In this document: piece after piece, positions 54,635 to 64,000 of the stretch
Position numbering within the stretch: the first letter of the stretch is position 1
Layout of the letters: every line of letters starts with the position of its first letter
NCBI GenBank assembly: GCA_032622095.1
Contig: CP136061.1
Span: forward strand, 13,717,287-13,781,286
Length of the DNA stretch: 64,000 nt
From: Siphonodentalium dalli
Lineage: Eukaryota > Mollusca > Scaphopoda > Gadilida > Siphonodentaliidae
Direction of reading: 5' to 3'
Made by a program: the position numbers and the translations under genes
The notes under the pieces: model-generated
Database searches by the model: none
Told to the model about the DNA's origin: nothing
The model's input: the letters and a program-made list of their open reading frames with translations, nothing else

Positions 54635-55196
54635 CTAGCCGATGAGCCTGACGTTGTCCGGGCTATCCAAAATCCAAATTTCAAGTCGATAGCTCTACCC
54701 ATCCCGACGTTGTCAGGGCTATTCAAAAACCAAATTTCAAGTCGATAGCTCTACCCGTTTCCGAGATCTGGTCTGCGCATGCGCGAAGCTGGCGTCGCAC
54801 GGGCTCGGCGACCCGATAAAATTCGTATCCGGGGGAAGATACATTCACATAGCAAATTTCAAGTCGATAGCTCCGCCCGTTTCCGAGATCTCGTCTGCGA
54901 ATGCGCGAAGCTGGTGTCGCACGGGCTCGGCGACCCGATAAAATTCGTATCCGGGGCAAGATACATTCACATAGCAAATTTCAAGTCGATAGCTCCACCC
55001 GTTTCCGAGATCTCGTCTGCGCATGCGCGAAGCGGGCGCCACACGGGCTCGCCAATACGACAACGACGACCACCTGGTCAAACTACACACACGTACCAAG
55101 TTTCGTGCCGATCGGTCGAGAATCGTAGATTTGTATTAATGACAAACATACATACATACAGACAGACAAACAGAGGTCTTCAAAATATATATGAGA
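54635..55196 (-). mobile_element. HelA Helitron with three monomers, 562 bp
   Basis: A near copy of 47492-48053 with the same two decayed hairpins; its 5' end borders S block copy 4. Confidence 0.77.
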
Positions 55197-55580
55197 TATA
55201 ATCTTTCCATAAAAATTCAAGTAAAAATTGAAAAATATACGAAATAGTTGCCAGGAAGGTGATCGTATGAGGTTTTATGAACTTACTGATTCTAGACCAG
55301 TGTTATCGCGAGGTTATACCATAGCCTGTCAAAATTTCATCACAATGTTGTAAGTTTTACAAAAATTATTAAATTTTCTCATTTTTCACAATTAGTTTTC
55401 AAATTTTAATCTTAGATCACGTTCAGACACCGTTATTTATAACTCCCTTCATCACTCTCTATACTGTTTCATTTTATCCTTCTCAACCCAACTTGACATC
55501 CAGCATTCTAAGTGTAAACTACATAATTCGTTTTTTTCTGCAAAATTTATATTTTAGAGGGTGGGGTTTACACTCATATC
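55197..55580. repeat. S block copy 4, 384 bp
   Basis: Same as the other copies except for two extra T residues in TTCGTTTTTTTCTGC. Confidence 0.7.
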
Positions 55581-56249
55581 ACACTGCCCGGACACAAGTA
55601 CCCGACAAACGTGCCCGTCGAAATCCATCCGGTTTTACCCGATTTGACCTTGAATTGATCATTTTGAAGGTCATGGTCAGATCGGGGTCACGATTTGACC
55701 CGTCCAAAACACTCAGTGGACAAAAGTAACCCTATGTATAAGATTTTGTCGAAATCCCATCAAAATTGGCGATTTGACCTTGAATTGACCAGTTTTAAAG
55801 GTCAAGGTCACGTCGCACGGGCAAATGAATATGCTTATGAGACTCCCCATACGAAAGTACTCCCACATACCAAGTTTCATCGAAATCCCGTGATATTCGG
55901 GCGTTTGACCTTGAAATGACCCGATTTCAAAGTCAGTGTCACGTCGCACGGGCAATTAATAAGTTTATACCACTCCCCGGCCGAAGGTACCCCCACATAC
56001 CAAGTTTCATCGAAATCTCGTGATATTCGGGCGTTTGACCTTAACATTACCCGATTTCAAGATTAAGGTCACGTCGCACGGACAAATTAATATGCATATG
56101 CCACCCCTCGGTCGAAAGTACCCCCACATACCAAGTTTCATCGAAATCGGCAGGGCCGTTTTCGAGTTCATCGCGAACACACAGACACACCCCCCCCCGA
56201 CACACACACACACATACACACAGACAGATCTTCCAAAATATATAATAGA
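55581..56249 (-). mobile_element. HelB lacking its 3' end, 669 bp
   Basis: Same breakpoint as the other truncated HelB copies. The right microsatellite is ACACACC with C8. Confidence 0.75.
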
Positions 56250-56811
56250 CTAATCGATGAGCCCGACGTTGTCCGGGCTATTCAAAAACCAAATTTCAAG
56301 TCGATAGCTCTACCCAGCCCGCCGTTGTCCGGGCTATTCAAAAACCAAATGTCAAGTCGATAGCTTTACCCGTTTCCGAGACCTGGTCTGCGCATGTGCG
56401 AAGCTGGCGTCGAAAGGGCTCGGCGACCCAATAAAATTTGTATACGGGGCAAGAAACATTCACATACCAAATGTCAAGTCGATAGCTCCACCCGTGTCCG
56501 AGATCTGGTCTGCGCATGCGCGAAGCTTGCGTCGCACGGGCTCGGCGACCCGATAAAATTCGTATCCGGGTCAAGATACATTCACATAGCAAATTTCAAG
56601 TCGATAGCTCCACCCGTTTCCGAGATCTTGTCTGCGCATGCGCTGCACGGGCGTCGCACGGGCTCGCCAATACGACAACGACGACCGCCTGGTCAAACTA
56701 CACACATGTACCAAGTTTCGTCCCGATCGGTCGAGAATCGTAGATTTGTATTAATGACAGACAGACAGACAGACAGACAAACAAACAGAGGTCTTCAAAA
56801 TATATTATAGA
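56250..56811 (-). mobile_element. HelA Helitron with CTAA end and three monomers, 562 bp
   Basis: The plus strand starts CTAATCGATG, so the minus 3' end is TTAG, which breaks the CTRR consensus and may disable it. The second hairpin also has a change (GCCCGCCGTTG). Monomers near 56388, 56510 and 56632; ACAGACAG tract. Confidence 0.72.
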
Positions 56812-57338
56812 CTAGCCGATGAGCCCGACGTTGTCCGGGCTATCCAAAAACCAAATTTCAAGTCGATAGCTCTACCCGTTTCCGAGATCTGGTCTGCGCA
56901 TGTGCGAAGCTGGCGTCGCACGGGTTCGGCGAACCGATAAAATTCGTATTCGGGGGAAGATACATTCACATAGCAAATTTCAAGTCGATAGCTCCACCCG
57001 TTTCCGAGATCTCGTCTGCGCATGCACGAAGCTAGCGTCGCACGGGCTCGGCGACCCGATATAATTCGTATCCGGGGCAAGATAAATTCACATAGCAAAT
57101 TTCAAGTCGATAGCTCCACCCGTTTCCGAGATCTCGTCTGCGCATGCGCGAAGCGGGCGCCGCACGGCTCGACAATACGACAACGACGACCACCTGGTCA
57201 AACTACATACATGTACCAAGTTTCGTCCCGATCGGTCGAGAATCGTAGATTTGTATAAATGACATACATACATACATATAGACAGACATACATACAGACA
57301 GAGGTCTTTCAAAAATATATATGAGAGTTATATATATA
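56812..57338 (-). mobile_element. HelA Helitron with three monomers, 527 bp
   Basis: A copy of 51834-52370 with single-base changes; the 5' joint here is GAGAGTTATATATA. Confidence 0.76.
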
Positions 57339-57960
57339 CTAGAAGGTGACCCGACTTCGTCCGGGCTTTGACCTTGAATTGTCCATTTTGAAGTTCAAGG
57401 TCAAGTGGGGTCACGATTTGACTAGTCCAAAAACACTGCCCGGACAAAAGTACCCGACAAACGTGCCCGTCGAAATTCAACCGGTTTTACCCGATTTGAC
57501 CTTGAATTGATCATTTTGAAGGTCAATGTCTGGTCGGGGTCACGATTGGACCCGTCTAAAACAATCAGTGGACAAAACTAACCCCACGTATCAAATTTCG
57601 TCGAAATCCCATCAAATTTGGCGATTTGAACTTGAAGTTACCCGATTTCAAGGTCAATGTCACGTCGCACGGGCAAATGAATATGCTTATGAGACTCGCC
57701 ATAAGAAAGTACCCCCACATACCAAGTTTCATCGAAATCCCGTGATATTCGGGCGTTTGACCTTGAAATGACCCGATTTCAAGGTCAAGGTCACGTCGCA
57801 CGGACAAATTAATATGCATATGTTCGTCCCCGGCCGAAAATACCCCCACATACCAAGTTTCAGTGAAATCGGGTGGGCCGTTTTTGAGTTCATCGCGAAC
57901 ACACAGACAGACACACAGACAGACACACAGACACACAGATCTTCCAAAATATATAATAGA
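57339..57960 (-). mobile_element. HelB Helitron, 622 bp
   Basis: A copy of 44796-45417 of equal length. TCAAGGTCAAGGTCA lies at 57779-57793. Confidence 0.78.
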
Positions 57961-58410
57961 CTAGCCGATGAGCCCGACGTTGTCCGGGCTATTCAAAAAC
58001 CAAATTTCAAGTCGATAGCTCTACCCGTTTCCGAGATCTGGTCTGCGCATGCGCGAAGCTGGCGTCGCACGGACTCGGCGACCCGATAAAATTCGTATCC
58101 GGGGAAAGATACATTCACATAGCAAATTTCAAGTCGATAGCTCCACCCGTTTCCGAGATCTCGTCTGCGCATGCGCGAAGCTGGTGTCACACGGGCTCGG
58201 CGACCCGATAAAATTCGTATCCGGGGCAAGATACATTCACATAGCAAATTTCAAGTCGATAGCTCCACCTGTTTCCGAGATCTCGTCTGCGCATGCGCGA
58301 AGCGGGCGCCGCACGGGCTCGCCAATACGACAACGTTCACCGCCTGGTCAAACTACACACACGTACCAAGTTTCGTCCCGATCGGTCGAGAATCGTAGAT
58401 TTGTATTAAT

Positions 58411-58446
<36 letters not shown>

Positions 58447-58478
58447 TACAGACAGAGGTCTTCAAAATATATATGAGA
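57961..58478 (-). mobile_element. HelA Helitron with three monomers, 518 bp
   Basis: Single hairpin, monomers near 58044, 58166 and 58288, a long (ACAG)n tract (about 58412-58440) and the 5' end AAAATATATATGAGA directly followed by CTAG. Confidence 0.78.
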
Positions 58479-59259
58479 CTAGCCGATGAGCCCGACGTTG
58501 TCCGGGCTATTCAAAAACCAAATTTCAAGTCGATAGCTCTACCCAGCCCGACGATTTCAAGTCGATAGCTCTACCCGTTTCCGAGATCTGGTCTGCGCAT
58601 GCGCGAAGCTGGCGTCGCAAGGGCTCTGCGACCCGATGAGCCCGACGTTGTCCGGGTTATTCAAAAACCAAATTTCAAGTCGATAGCTCTACCCATTTCC
58701 GAGATCTGGTCTGCGCATGCGCGAAGCTGGCGTCGCACGGGCTCGGCGACCCGATAAAATTCGTATCCGGGGCAAGATACATTCACATACCAAATTTCAA
58801 GTCGATAGCTCTACCCGTTTCCGAGATCTCGTCTGCGCATGCGCGAAGCTGGCATCGCACGGGCTCGGCGACCCGATAAAATTCGTATCCGGGAAAGATA
58901 CATTCACATACCAAATTCCAAGTCGATAGCTCCACCCGTTTCCGAGATCTCGTCGGCGCATGCGCGAAGCTGGCGTCGCACGGGCTCGGCGACCCGATAC
59001 AATTCGTATCCGGGGCAAGATACATTCACATAGCAAATTTCAAGTCGATAGCTCCACCCGTTTCCGAGATCTCGTCTGCGCATGCGCGAAGCGGGCGCCG
59101 CACGGGATCGCCAATACGACAACGTCCACCGCCTGGTCAAACTACACACACGCACCAAGTTTCATCCCGATCGGTCGAGAATCGTAGATTTGTATTAATG
59201 ACAAACATACAGACAAACAGACAGACAAACATACAGACAGAGGTCTTCAAAATATATAT

Positions 59260-59305
<46 letters not shown>
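58479..59305 (-). mobile_element. HelA Helitron with five monomers, 827 bp
   Basis: The longest HelA complete within the window. A monomer-to-hairpin fusion joint lies near 58635 and one shortened monomer end (GTATCCGGGAAAGATAC) near 58886. It ends in (TA)n at 59264-59305. Confidence 0.73.
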
Positions 59306-59306
<1 letters not shown>

Positions 59307-59571
59307 TAGCCGATGAGCCCGACGTTGTGCGGGCTATTCAAAAACCAAATTTCAAGTCGATAGCTCCACCCGTTTCCGAGATCTGGTCTGCGCATGCGCG
59401 AAGCTGGCGTCGCACGGGCTCGCCAATACGACAATGTCCACCGCCTGGTCAAACTACACACACGTACCAAGTTTCGTCCCGATCGGTCGAGAATCGTAAA
59501 TTTGTATAAATGACAAACAAACATACATACAGACAGACAGACAAACAGAGGTCTTCAAACTATATAATAGA
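59306..59571 (-). mobile_element. HelA Helitron with one monomer, 266 bp
   Basis: Same type as 54369-54634; the 5' end reads TTCAAACTATATAATAGA, with a C replacing an A. Confidence 0.78.
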
Positions 59572-60077
59572 CTAGCCGATGAGCCTGACGTTGTCCGGGC
59601 TATTCAAAAACCAAATTTCAAGTCGATAGCTCAACCCGTTTCCGAGATCTGGTCTGCGCATGCGCGAAGCTGGCGTCGCACGGGCTCGGCGACCCGATAA
59701 AATTCGTATCCGGGGGAAGATACATTCACATAGCAAATTTCAAGTCGATAGCTCCGCCTGTTTCCGAGATCTCGTCTGCGAATGCGCGAAGCTGGCGTCA
59801 CACGGGCTCGGCGACCCGATAAAATTCGTATCCGGGGCAAGATACATTCACATAGCAAATTTCAAGTCGATAGCTCCACCCGTTTCCGAGATCTCGTCTG
59901 CGCATGCGCGAAGCGGGCGCCGCACGGGCTCGCCAATACGACAACGACGACCACCTGGTCAAACTACACACACGTACCAAGTTTCGTGCCGATCGGTCGA
60001 GAATCGTAGATTTGTATTAATGACAAACATACATACATACAGACAGACAAACAGAGGTCTTCAAAATATATATGAGA
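59572..60077 (-). mobile_element. HelA Helitron with three monomers, 506 bp
   Basis: Like 54635-55196 but with only one hairpin segment. Its 5' end, preceded by A, borders S block copy 5. Confidence 0.77.
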
Positions 60078-60459
60078 TATAATCTTTCCATAAAAATTCA
60101 AGTAAAAATTGAAAAATATACGAAATAGTTGCCAGGAAGGTGATCGTTTGAGGTTTTATGAACTTATTGATTCTAGACCAGTGTTATCGCGAGGTTATAC
60201 CATAGCCTGTCAAAATTTCATCACAATGTTGTAAGTTTTACAAAAATTATTAAATTTTCTCATTTTTCACAATTAGTTTTCAAATTTTAATCTTAGATCA
60301 CGTTCAGACACCGTTATTTATAACTCCCTTCATCACTCTCTATACTGTTTCAGTTTATCCTTCTCAACCCAACTTGACATCCAGCATTCTAAGTGTAAAC
60401 TACATAATTCGTTTTTCTGCAAAATTTATATTTTAGAGGGTGGGGTTTACACTCATATC
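60078..60459. repeat. S block copy 5, 382 bp
   Basis: Matches the other copies with a few substitutions (GATCGTTTGAGG, ACTTATTGATTC). Confidence 0.7.
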
Positions 60460-61129
60460 ACACTGCCCGGACAAAAGTACCCGACAAACGTGCCCGTCGA
60501 AATCCATCCGGTTTTACCAGATTTGACCTTGCATTGATCATTTTGAAGGTCAAGGTCAGATCGGGGTCACGATTTGACCCGTCCAAAACACTCAGTGGAC
60601 AAAAGTAACCCTATGTATAAGATTTTGTCGAAATCCCATCAAAATTGGCGATTTGACCTTGAATTGACCAGATTTAAAGGTCAAGGTCACGTCGCACGGG
60701 CAAATGAATACGCTTATGAGACTCCCCATACGAAAGTACTCCCACATACCAAGTTTCATCGAAATCCCGTGATATTCGGGCGTTTGACATTGAAATGACC
60801 CGATTTCAAGGTCAGTGTCACGTCGCACGGGCAAATTAATAAGTTTATCCCACTCCCCGGCCGAAGGTACCCCCACATACCAAGTTTCATCGAAATCTCG
60901 TGATATTCGGGCGTTTGACCTTAACATTACCCGATTTCAAGATTAAGGTCACGTCGCACGGACAAATTAATATGCATATGCCACCCCTCGGTCGAAAGTA
61001 CCCCCACATACAAAGTTTCATCGAAATCGGCAGGGCCGTTTTCGAGTTCATCGCGAACACACAGACACACCCCCCCCCGACACACACACACACATACACA
61101 CAGACAGATCTTCCAAAATATATAATAGA
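60460..61129 (-). mobile_element. HelB lacking its 3' end, 670 bp
   Basis: Same breakpoint; the body has TTTACCAGATTTGACC and TTGCATTGATC as private changes. Confidence 0.75.
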
Positions 61130-61577
61130 CTAGTCGATGAGCCCGACGTTGTCCGGGCTATTCAAAAACCAAATTTCAAGTCGATAGCTCTACCCAGCCC
61201 GACGTTGTCCGGGCTATTCAAAAACCAAATTTCAAGTCGATAGCTTTACCCGTTTCCGAGACCTGGTCTGCGCATGTGCGAAGCTGGCGTCGAAAGGGCT
61301 CGGTGACCCGATAACATTCGTATACGGGGGAAGATACATTCACATAGCAAATTTCAAGTCGATAGCTCCATCCGTTTCCGAGATCTCGTCTGCGCATGCG
61401 CTGCACGGGCGCCGCATGGGCTCGCCAATACGACAACGACGACCGCCTGGTCAAACTACACACACGTACCAAGTTTCGTCCCGATCGGTCGAGAATCGTA
61501 GATTTGTATAAATGACATACATACAGACAGACATACAGACAGACATACAGACAGAGGTCTTCAAAATATATAATAGA
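61130..61577 (-). mobile_element. HelA Helitron with two monomers, 448 bp
   Basis: CTAGTCGATG start and duplicated hairpins as in 49106 and 51264, but one monomer fewer, as expected from loss of a single 122-bp repeat. Confidence 0.77.
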
Positions 61578-61982
61578 CTAGCCGATGAGCCCGACGTTGT
61601 CCGGGCTATCCAAAAACCAAATTTCAAGTCGATAGCTCTACCCGTTTCCGAGATCTGGTCTGCGCATGTGCGAAGCTGGCGTCGCACGGGCTCGGCGAAC
61701 CGATAAAATTCGTATCCGGGGCAAGATAAATTCACATAGCAAATTTCAAGTCGATAGCTCCACCCGTTTCCGAGATCTCGTCTGCGCATGCGCGAAGCGG
61801 GCGCCGCACGGCTCGACAATACGACAACGACGACCACCTGGTCAAACTACACACATGTACCAAGTTTCGTCCCGATCGGTCGAGAATCGTAGATTTGTAT
61901 AAATGACATACATACATACATACATACAGACATACATACAGACAGAGGTCTTTCAAAAATATATATGAGAGTTATATATATA
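61578..61982 (-). mobile_element. HelA Helitron with two monomers, 405 bp
   Basis: Equivalent to 44391-44795; the 5' joint GAGAGTTATATATA matches 56812-57338. Confidence 0.77.
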
Positions 61983-62744
61983 CTAGAAGGTGACCCGACT
62001 TCGTCCGGGCTTTGACCTTGAATTGTCCATTTTGAAGGTCAAGGTCAAGTGGGGTCACGATTTGACTAGTCCAAAAACACTGCCAGGACAAAAGTACCCG
62101 ACAAACGTGCCCATCGAAATCCAACCGGTTTTACCCGATTTGACCTTGAATTGATCATTTTGAAGGTCAATGTCTGGTCGGGGTCACGATTGGACCCGTC
62201 CAAAACAATCAGTGGACAAAACTAACCCCACGTATCAAATTTCGTCGAAATCCCATCAAAATTGGCGATTTGACCTTGAATTGACCAGATTTAAAGGTCA
62301 AGGTCACGTCGCACGGGTAAATGAATATGCTTATGAGACTCCCCATACGAAAGTACTCCCACATACCAAGTTTCATCGAAATCCCGTGATATTCGGGCGT
62401 TTGACCTTGAAATGACCCGATTTCAAGGTCAGTGTCACGTCGCACGGGCTAATTAATAAGTTTATACCACTCCCCGGCCGAAGGTACCCCCACATACCAA
62501 GTTTCATCGAAATCTCGTGATATTCGGGCGTTTGGCCTTAACATTACCCGATTTCAAGATTAAGGTCACGTCGCACGGACAAATTAATATGCATATGCCA
62601 CCCCTCGGTCGAAAGTACCCCCACATACCAAGTTTCATCGAAATCGGCAGGGCCGTTTTCGAGTTCATCGCGAACACACAGACACACACCCCCCCGACAC
62701 ACACACACATACACACAGACAGATCTTCCAAAATATATAATAGA
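61983..62744 (-). mobile_element. HelB with a truncated-HelB type right half, 762 bp
   Basis: The left half is HelB as at 57339. From about 62270 it follows the truncated copies (TTGACCAGATTTAAAGGTCA and the CCCCCC/AC tract). It is a recombinant of two array members within homologous sequence. Confidence 0.75.
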
Positions 62745-63322
62745 CTAGTCGATGAGCCCGACGTTGTCTGGGCTATTCAAAAACCAAATTTCAAGTCGAT
62801 AGCTCTACCCAGCCAGACGTTGTCCGGGCTATTCAAAAACCAAATTTCAAGTCGATAGCTTTACCCGTTTCCGAGACCTGGTCTGCGCATGTGCGAAGCT
62901 GGCGTCGAAAGGGCTCGGTGACCCGATAAAATTCGTATACGGGGGAAGATACATTCACATACCAAATTTCAAGTCGATAGCTCCATCAAAATTGGCGATT
63001 TGACCTTGAAGTTACCCGATTTCAAGGTCAATGTCACGTCGCACGGGCAAATGAATATGCTTATGAGACTCGCCATAAGAAAGTACCCCCACATACCAAG
63101 TTTCATCGAAATCCCGTGATATTCGGGCGTTTGACCTTGACATGACCCGATTTCAAGGTCAAGATCACGTCGCACGGACAAATTAATATGCCTATGTTCG
63201 TCCCCGGCCGAAAATACCACAACATACCAAGTTTCATTGAAATCGGGTGGGCCGTTTTTGAGTTCATCGCGAACACACAGACAGACACACAGACACACAG
63301 ATCTTCCAAAATATATAATAGA
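62745..63322 (-). mobile_element. HelA/HelB chimera, 578 bp
   Basis: A CTAGTCGATG HelA start with two hairpins and one monomer switches at about 62984 (GATAGCTCCATCAAAATTGG) into the middle of a full HelB and ends as HelB. The switch occurs at the shared short word CCATC. Confidence 0.74.
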
Positions 63323-64000
63323 CTAGCCGATGAGCCCGACGTATTCCGGGCTATTCAAAAACCAAATTTCAAGTCGATAGCTCTACCCAGCCCGACGATT
63401 TCAAGTCGATAGCTCCACCCGTTTCCGAGATCTGGTCTGCGCATGCGCGAAGCTGGCGTCGCACGGGTTCGGCGACCCGATGAGCCCGACGTTGTCCGGG
63501 TTATTCAAAAACCAAATTTCAAGTCGATAGCTCTACCCGTTTCCGAGATCTGGTCTGCGCATGCGCGAAGCTGGCGTCGCACGGGCTCGGCGACCCGATA
63601 AAATTCGTATCCGGGGCAAGATACATTCACATACCAAATTTCAAGTCGATAGCTCTACCCGTTTCCGAGATCTCGTCTGCGCATGCGCGAAGCTGGCATC
63701 GCACGGGCTCGGCGACCCGATACAATTCGTATCCGGGAAAGATACATTCACATACCAAATTCCAAGTCGATAGCTCCACCCGTTTCCGAGATCTCGTCTG
63801 CGCATGCGCGAAGCTGGCATCGCACGGGCTCGGCGACCCGATACAATTCGTATCCGGGGCAAGATACATTCACATAGCAAATTTCAAGTCGATAGCTCCG
63901 CCCGTTTCCGAGATCTCGTCTGCGCATGCGCGAAGCGGGCGCCGCACGGGCTGGCCAATACGACAACGTCCACCGCCTGGTCAAACTACACACACGCACA
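63323..64000 (-). mobile_element. HelA Helitron with five monomers, cut by the window end
   Basis: Equivalent to 58479-59305: fusion joint near 63480, shortened monomer near 63730, and a further GGCATCGCAC monomer near 63810. The 5' end lies outside the window. Confidence 0.74.

Larger units (their letters stand above)
41931..64000 (-). repeat. Higher-order array of Helitron units
   Basis: The order HelB, several HelA, S block with 3'-truncated HelB, two HelA recurs, with HelB starts at 44796, 52371, 57339 and 61983. Spacings of 4968 and 4644 bp separate the last three. The first interval is longer mainly because of an inner 2157-bp duplication (48054-50210 and 50211-52370, up to small differences). 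The array runs off the window end. Confidence 0.85.

Noticed and set aside
22259..64000. CRISPR-like array of regularly spaced repeats
   Set aside because: The repeats are 122 bp or longer, directly tandem with no unique spacers, and are in a eukaryotic transposon context.

Overview
The window is repeat DNA from a eukaryotic, very probably invertebrate animal genome. It holds an animal-type L1/Tx1-like LINE, a Penelope-like element (PLE) and a Helitron, with no rRNA, tRNA, bacterial operon or recognisable host gene. The species cannot be named from the sequence. I see no single-copy host coding exon.

Main reading: almost the whole window is a head-to-tail series of Helitron (rolling-circle transposon) units, all on the minus strand. 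Each unit has its 3' end at its lower coordinate: CTAG (rarely CTAA) on the minus strand, followed by T and preceded by a short G+C hairpin. Its 5' end lies at its higher coordinate, usually TC followed by TATATATTTTG. About 60 such 3' ends are visible, and most abut the 5' end of the next unit directly. I named the families by their 3' ends. HelA (plus strand CTAGCCGATG, hairpin AGCCCGACGTTGTCCGGGCT) has a body of 122-bp G+C-rich monomers. HelB (CTAGAAGGTGACCCGAC) and HelB2 (CTAGCAGGTGGACCCGAC) have bodies rich in GACCTTGA/TCAAGGTC inverted repeats. HelC and HelC2 (CTAGCAGGTTAGCCCGCC, hairpins CCGCC-ACT-GGCGG and CCGCC-ACC-GGCGG) have A+T-rich bodies, and HelC2 also carries HelA monomers. All families share a 5' subterminal module (AAGTTT..rAATCGG..CGTTTTCGA), then an AC, ACAG or ACAT microsatellite, then AAAATATATA (plus-strand order).

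Layout. 1-9370: mixed HelC, HelB and HelA units, including 1068-bp HelC copies in exact tandem. 9371-15177: a complete LINE insertion with a 13-bp target duplication inside the next HelC copy. 15178-22258: HelC and HelC2 units, one carrying a truncated, frameshifted PLE with a GIY-YIG endonuclease. 22259-30944: an apparently intact autonomous HelA Helitron of 8.7 kb encoding a 1613-residue Rep/helicase transposase (HUH nuclease plus Pif1-type helicase). It shares its 3' end and about 390 bp of its 5' end with the non-autonomous HelA copies, so it is the likely source of their mobility. 30945-41930: more HelC/HelC2/HelB2 composites and three small unique islands. 41931-64000: a higher-order array in which the order HelB, several HelA, a 382-bp unique block, 3'-truncated HelB, two HelA recurs about every 4.6-5.0 kb, with an inner 2157-bp duplication.

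How the parts work together: the Rep/helicase would nick and peel off any unit with matching ends, which explains the many small HelA copies. The uniform orientation, exact end-to-end joints and higher-order periodicity also call for rolling-circle multimers or unequal recombination. Nearly all short open reading frames in the window are shadows of G+C-rich monomers and are not annotated as genes.
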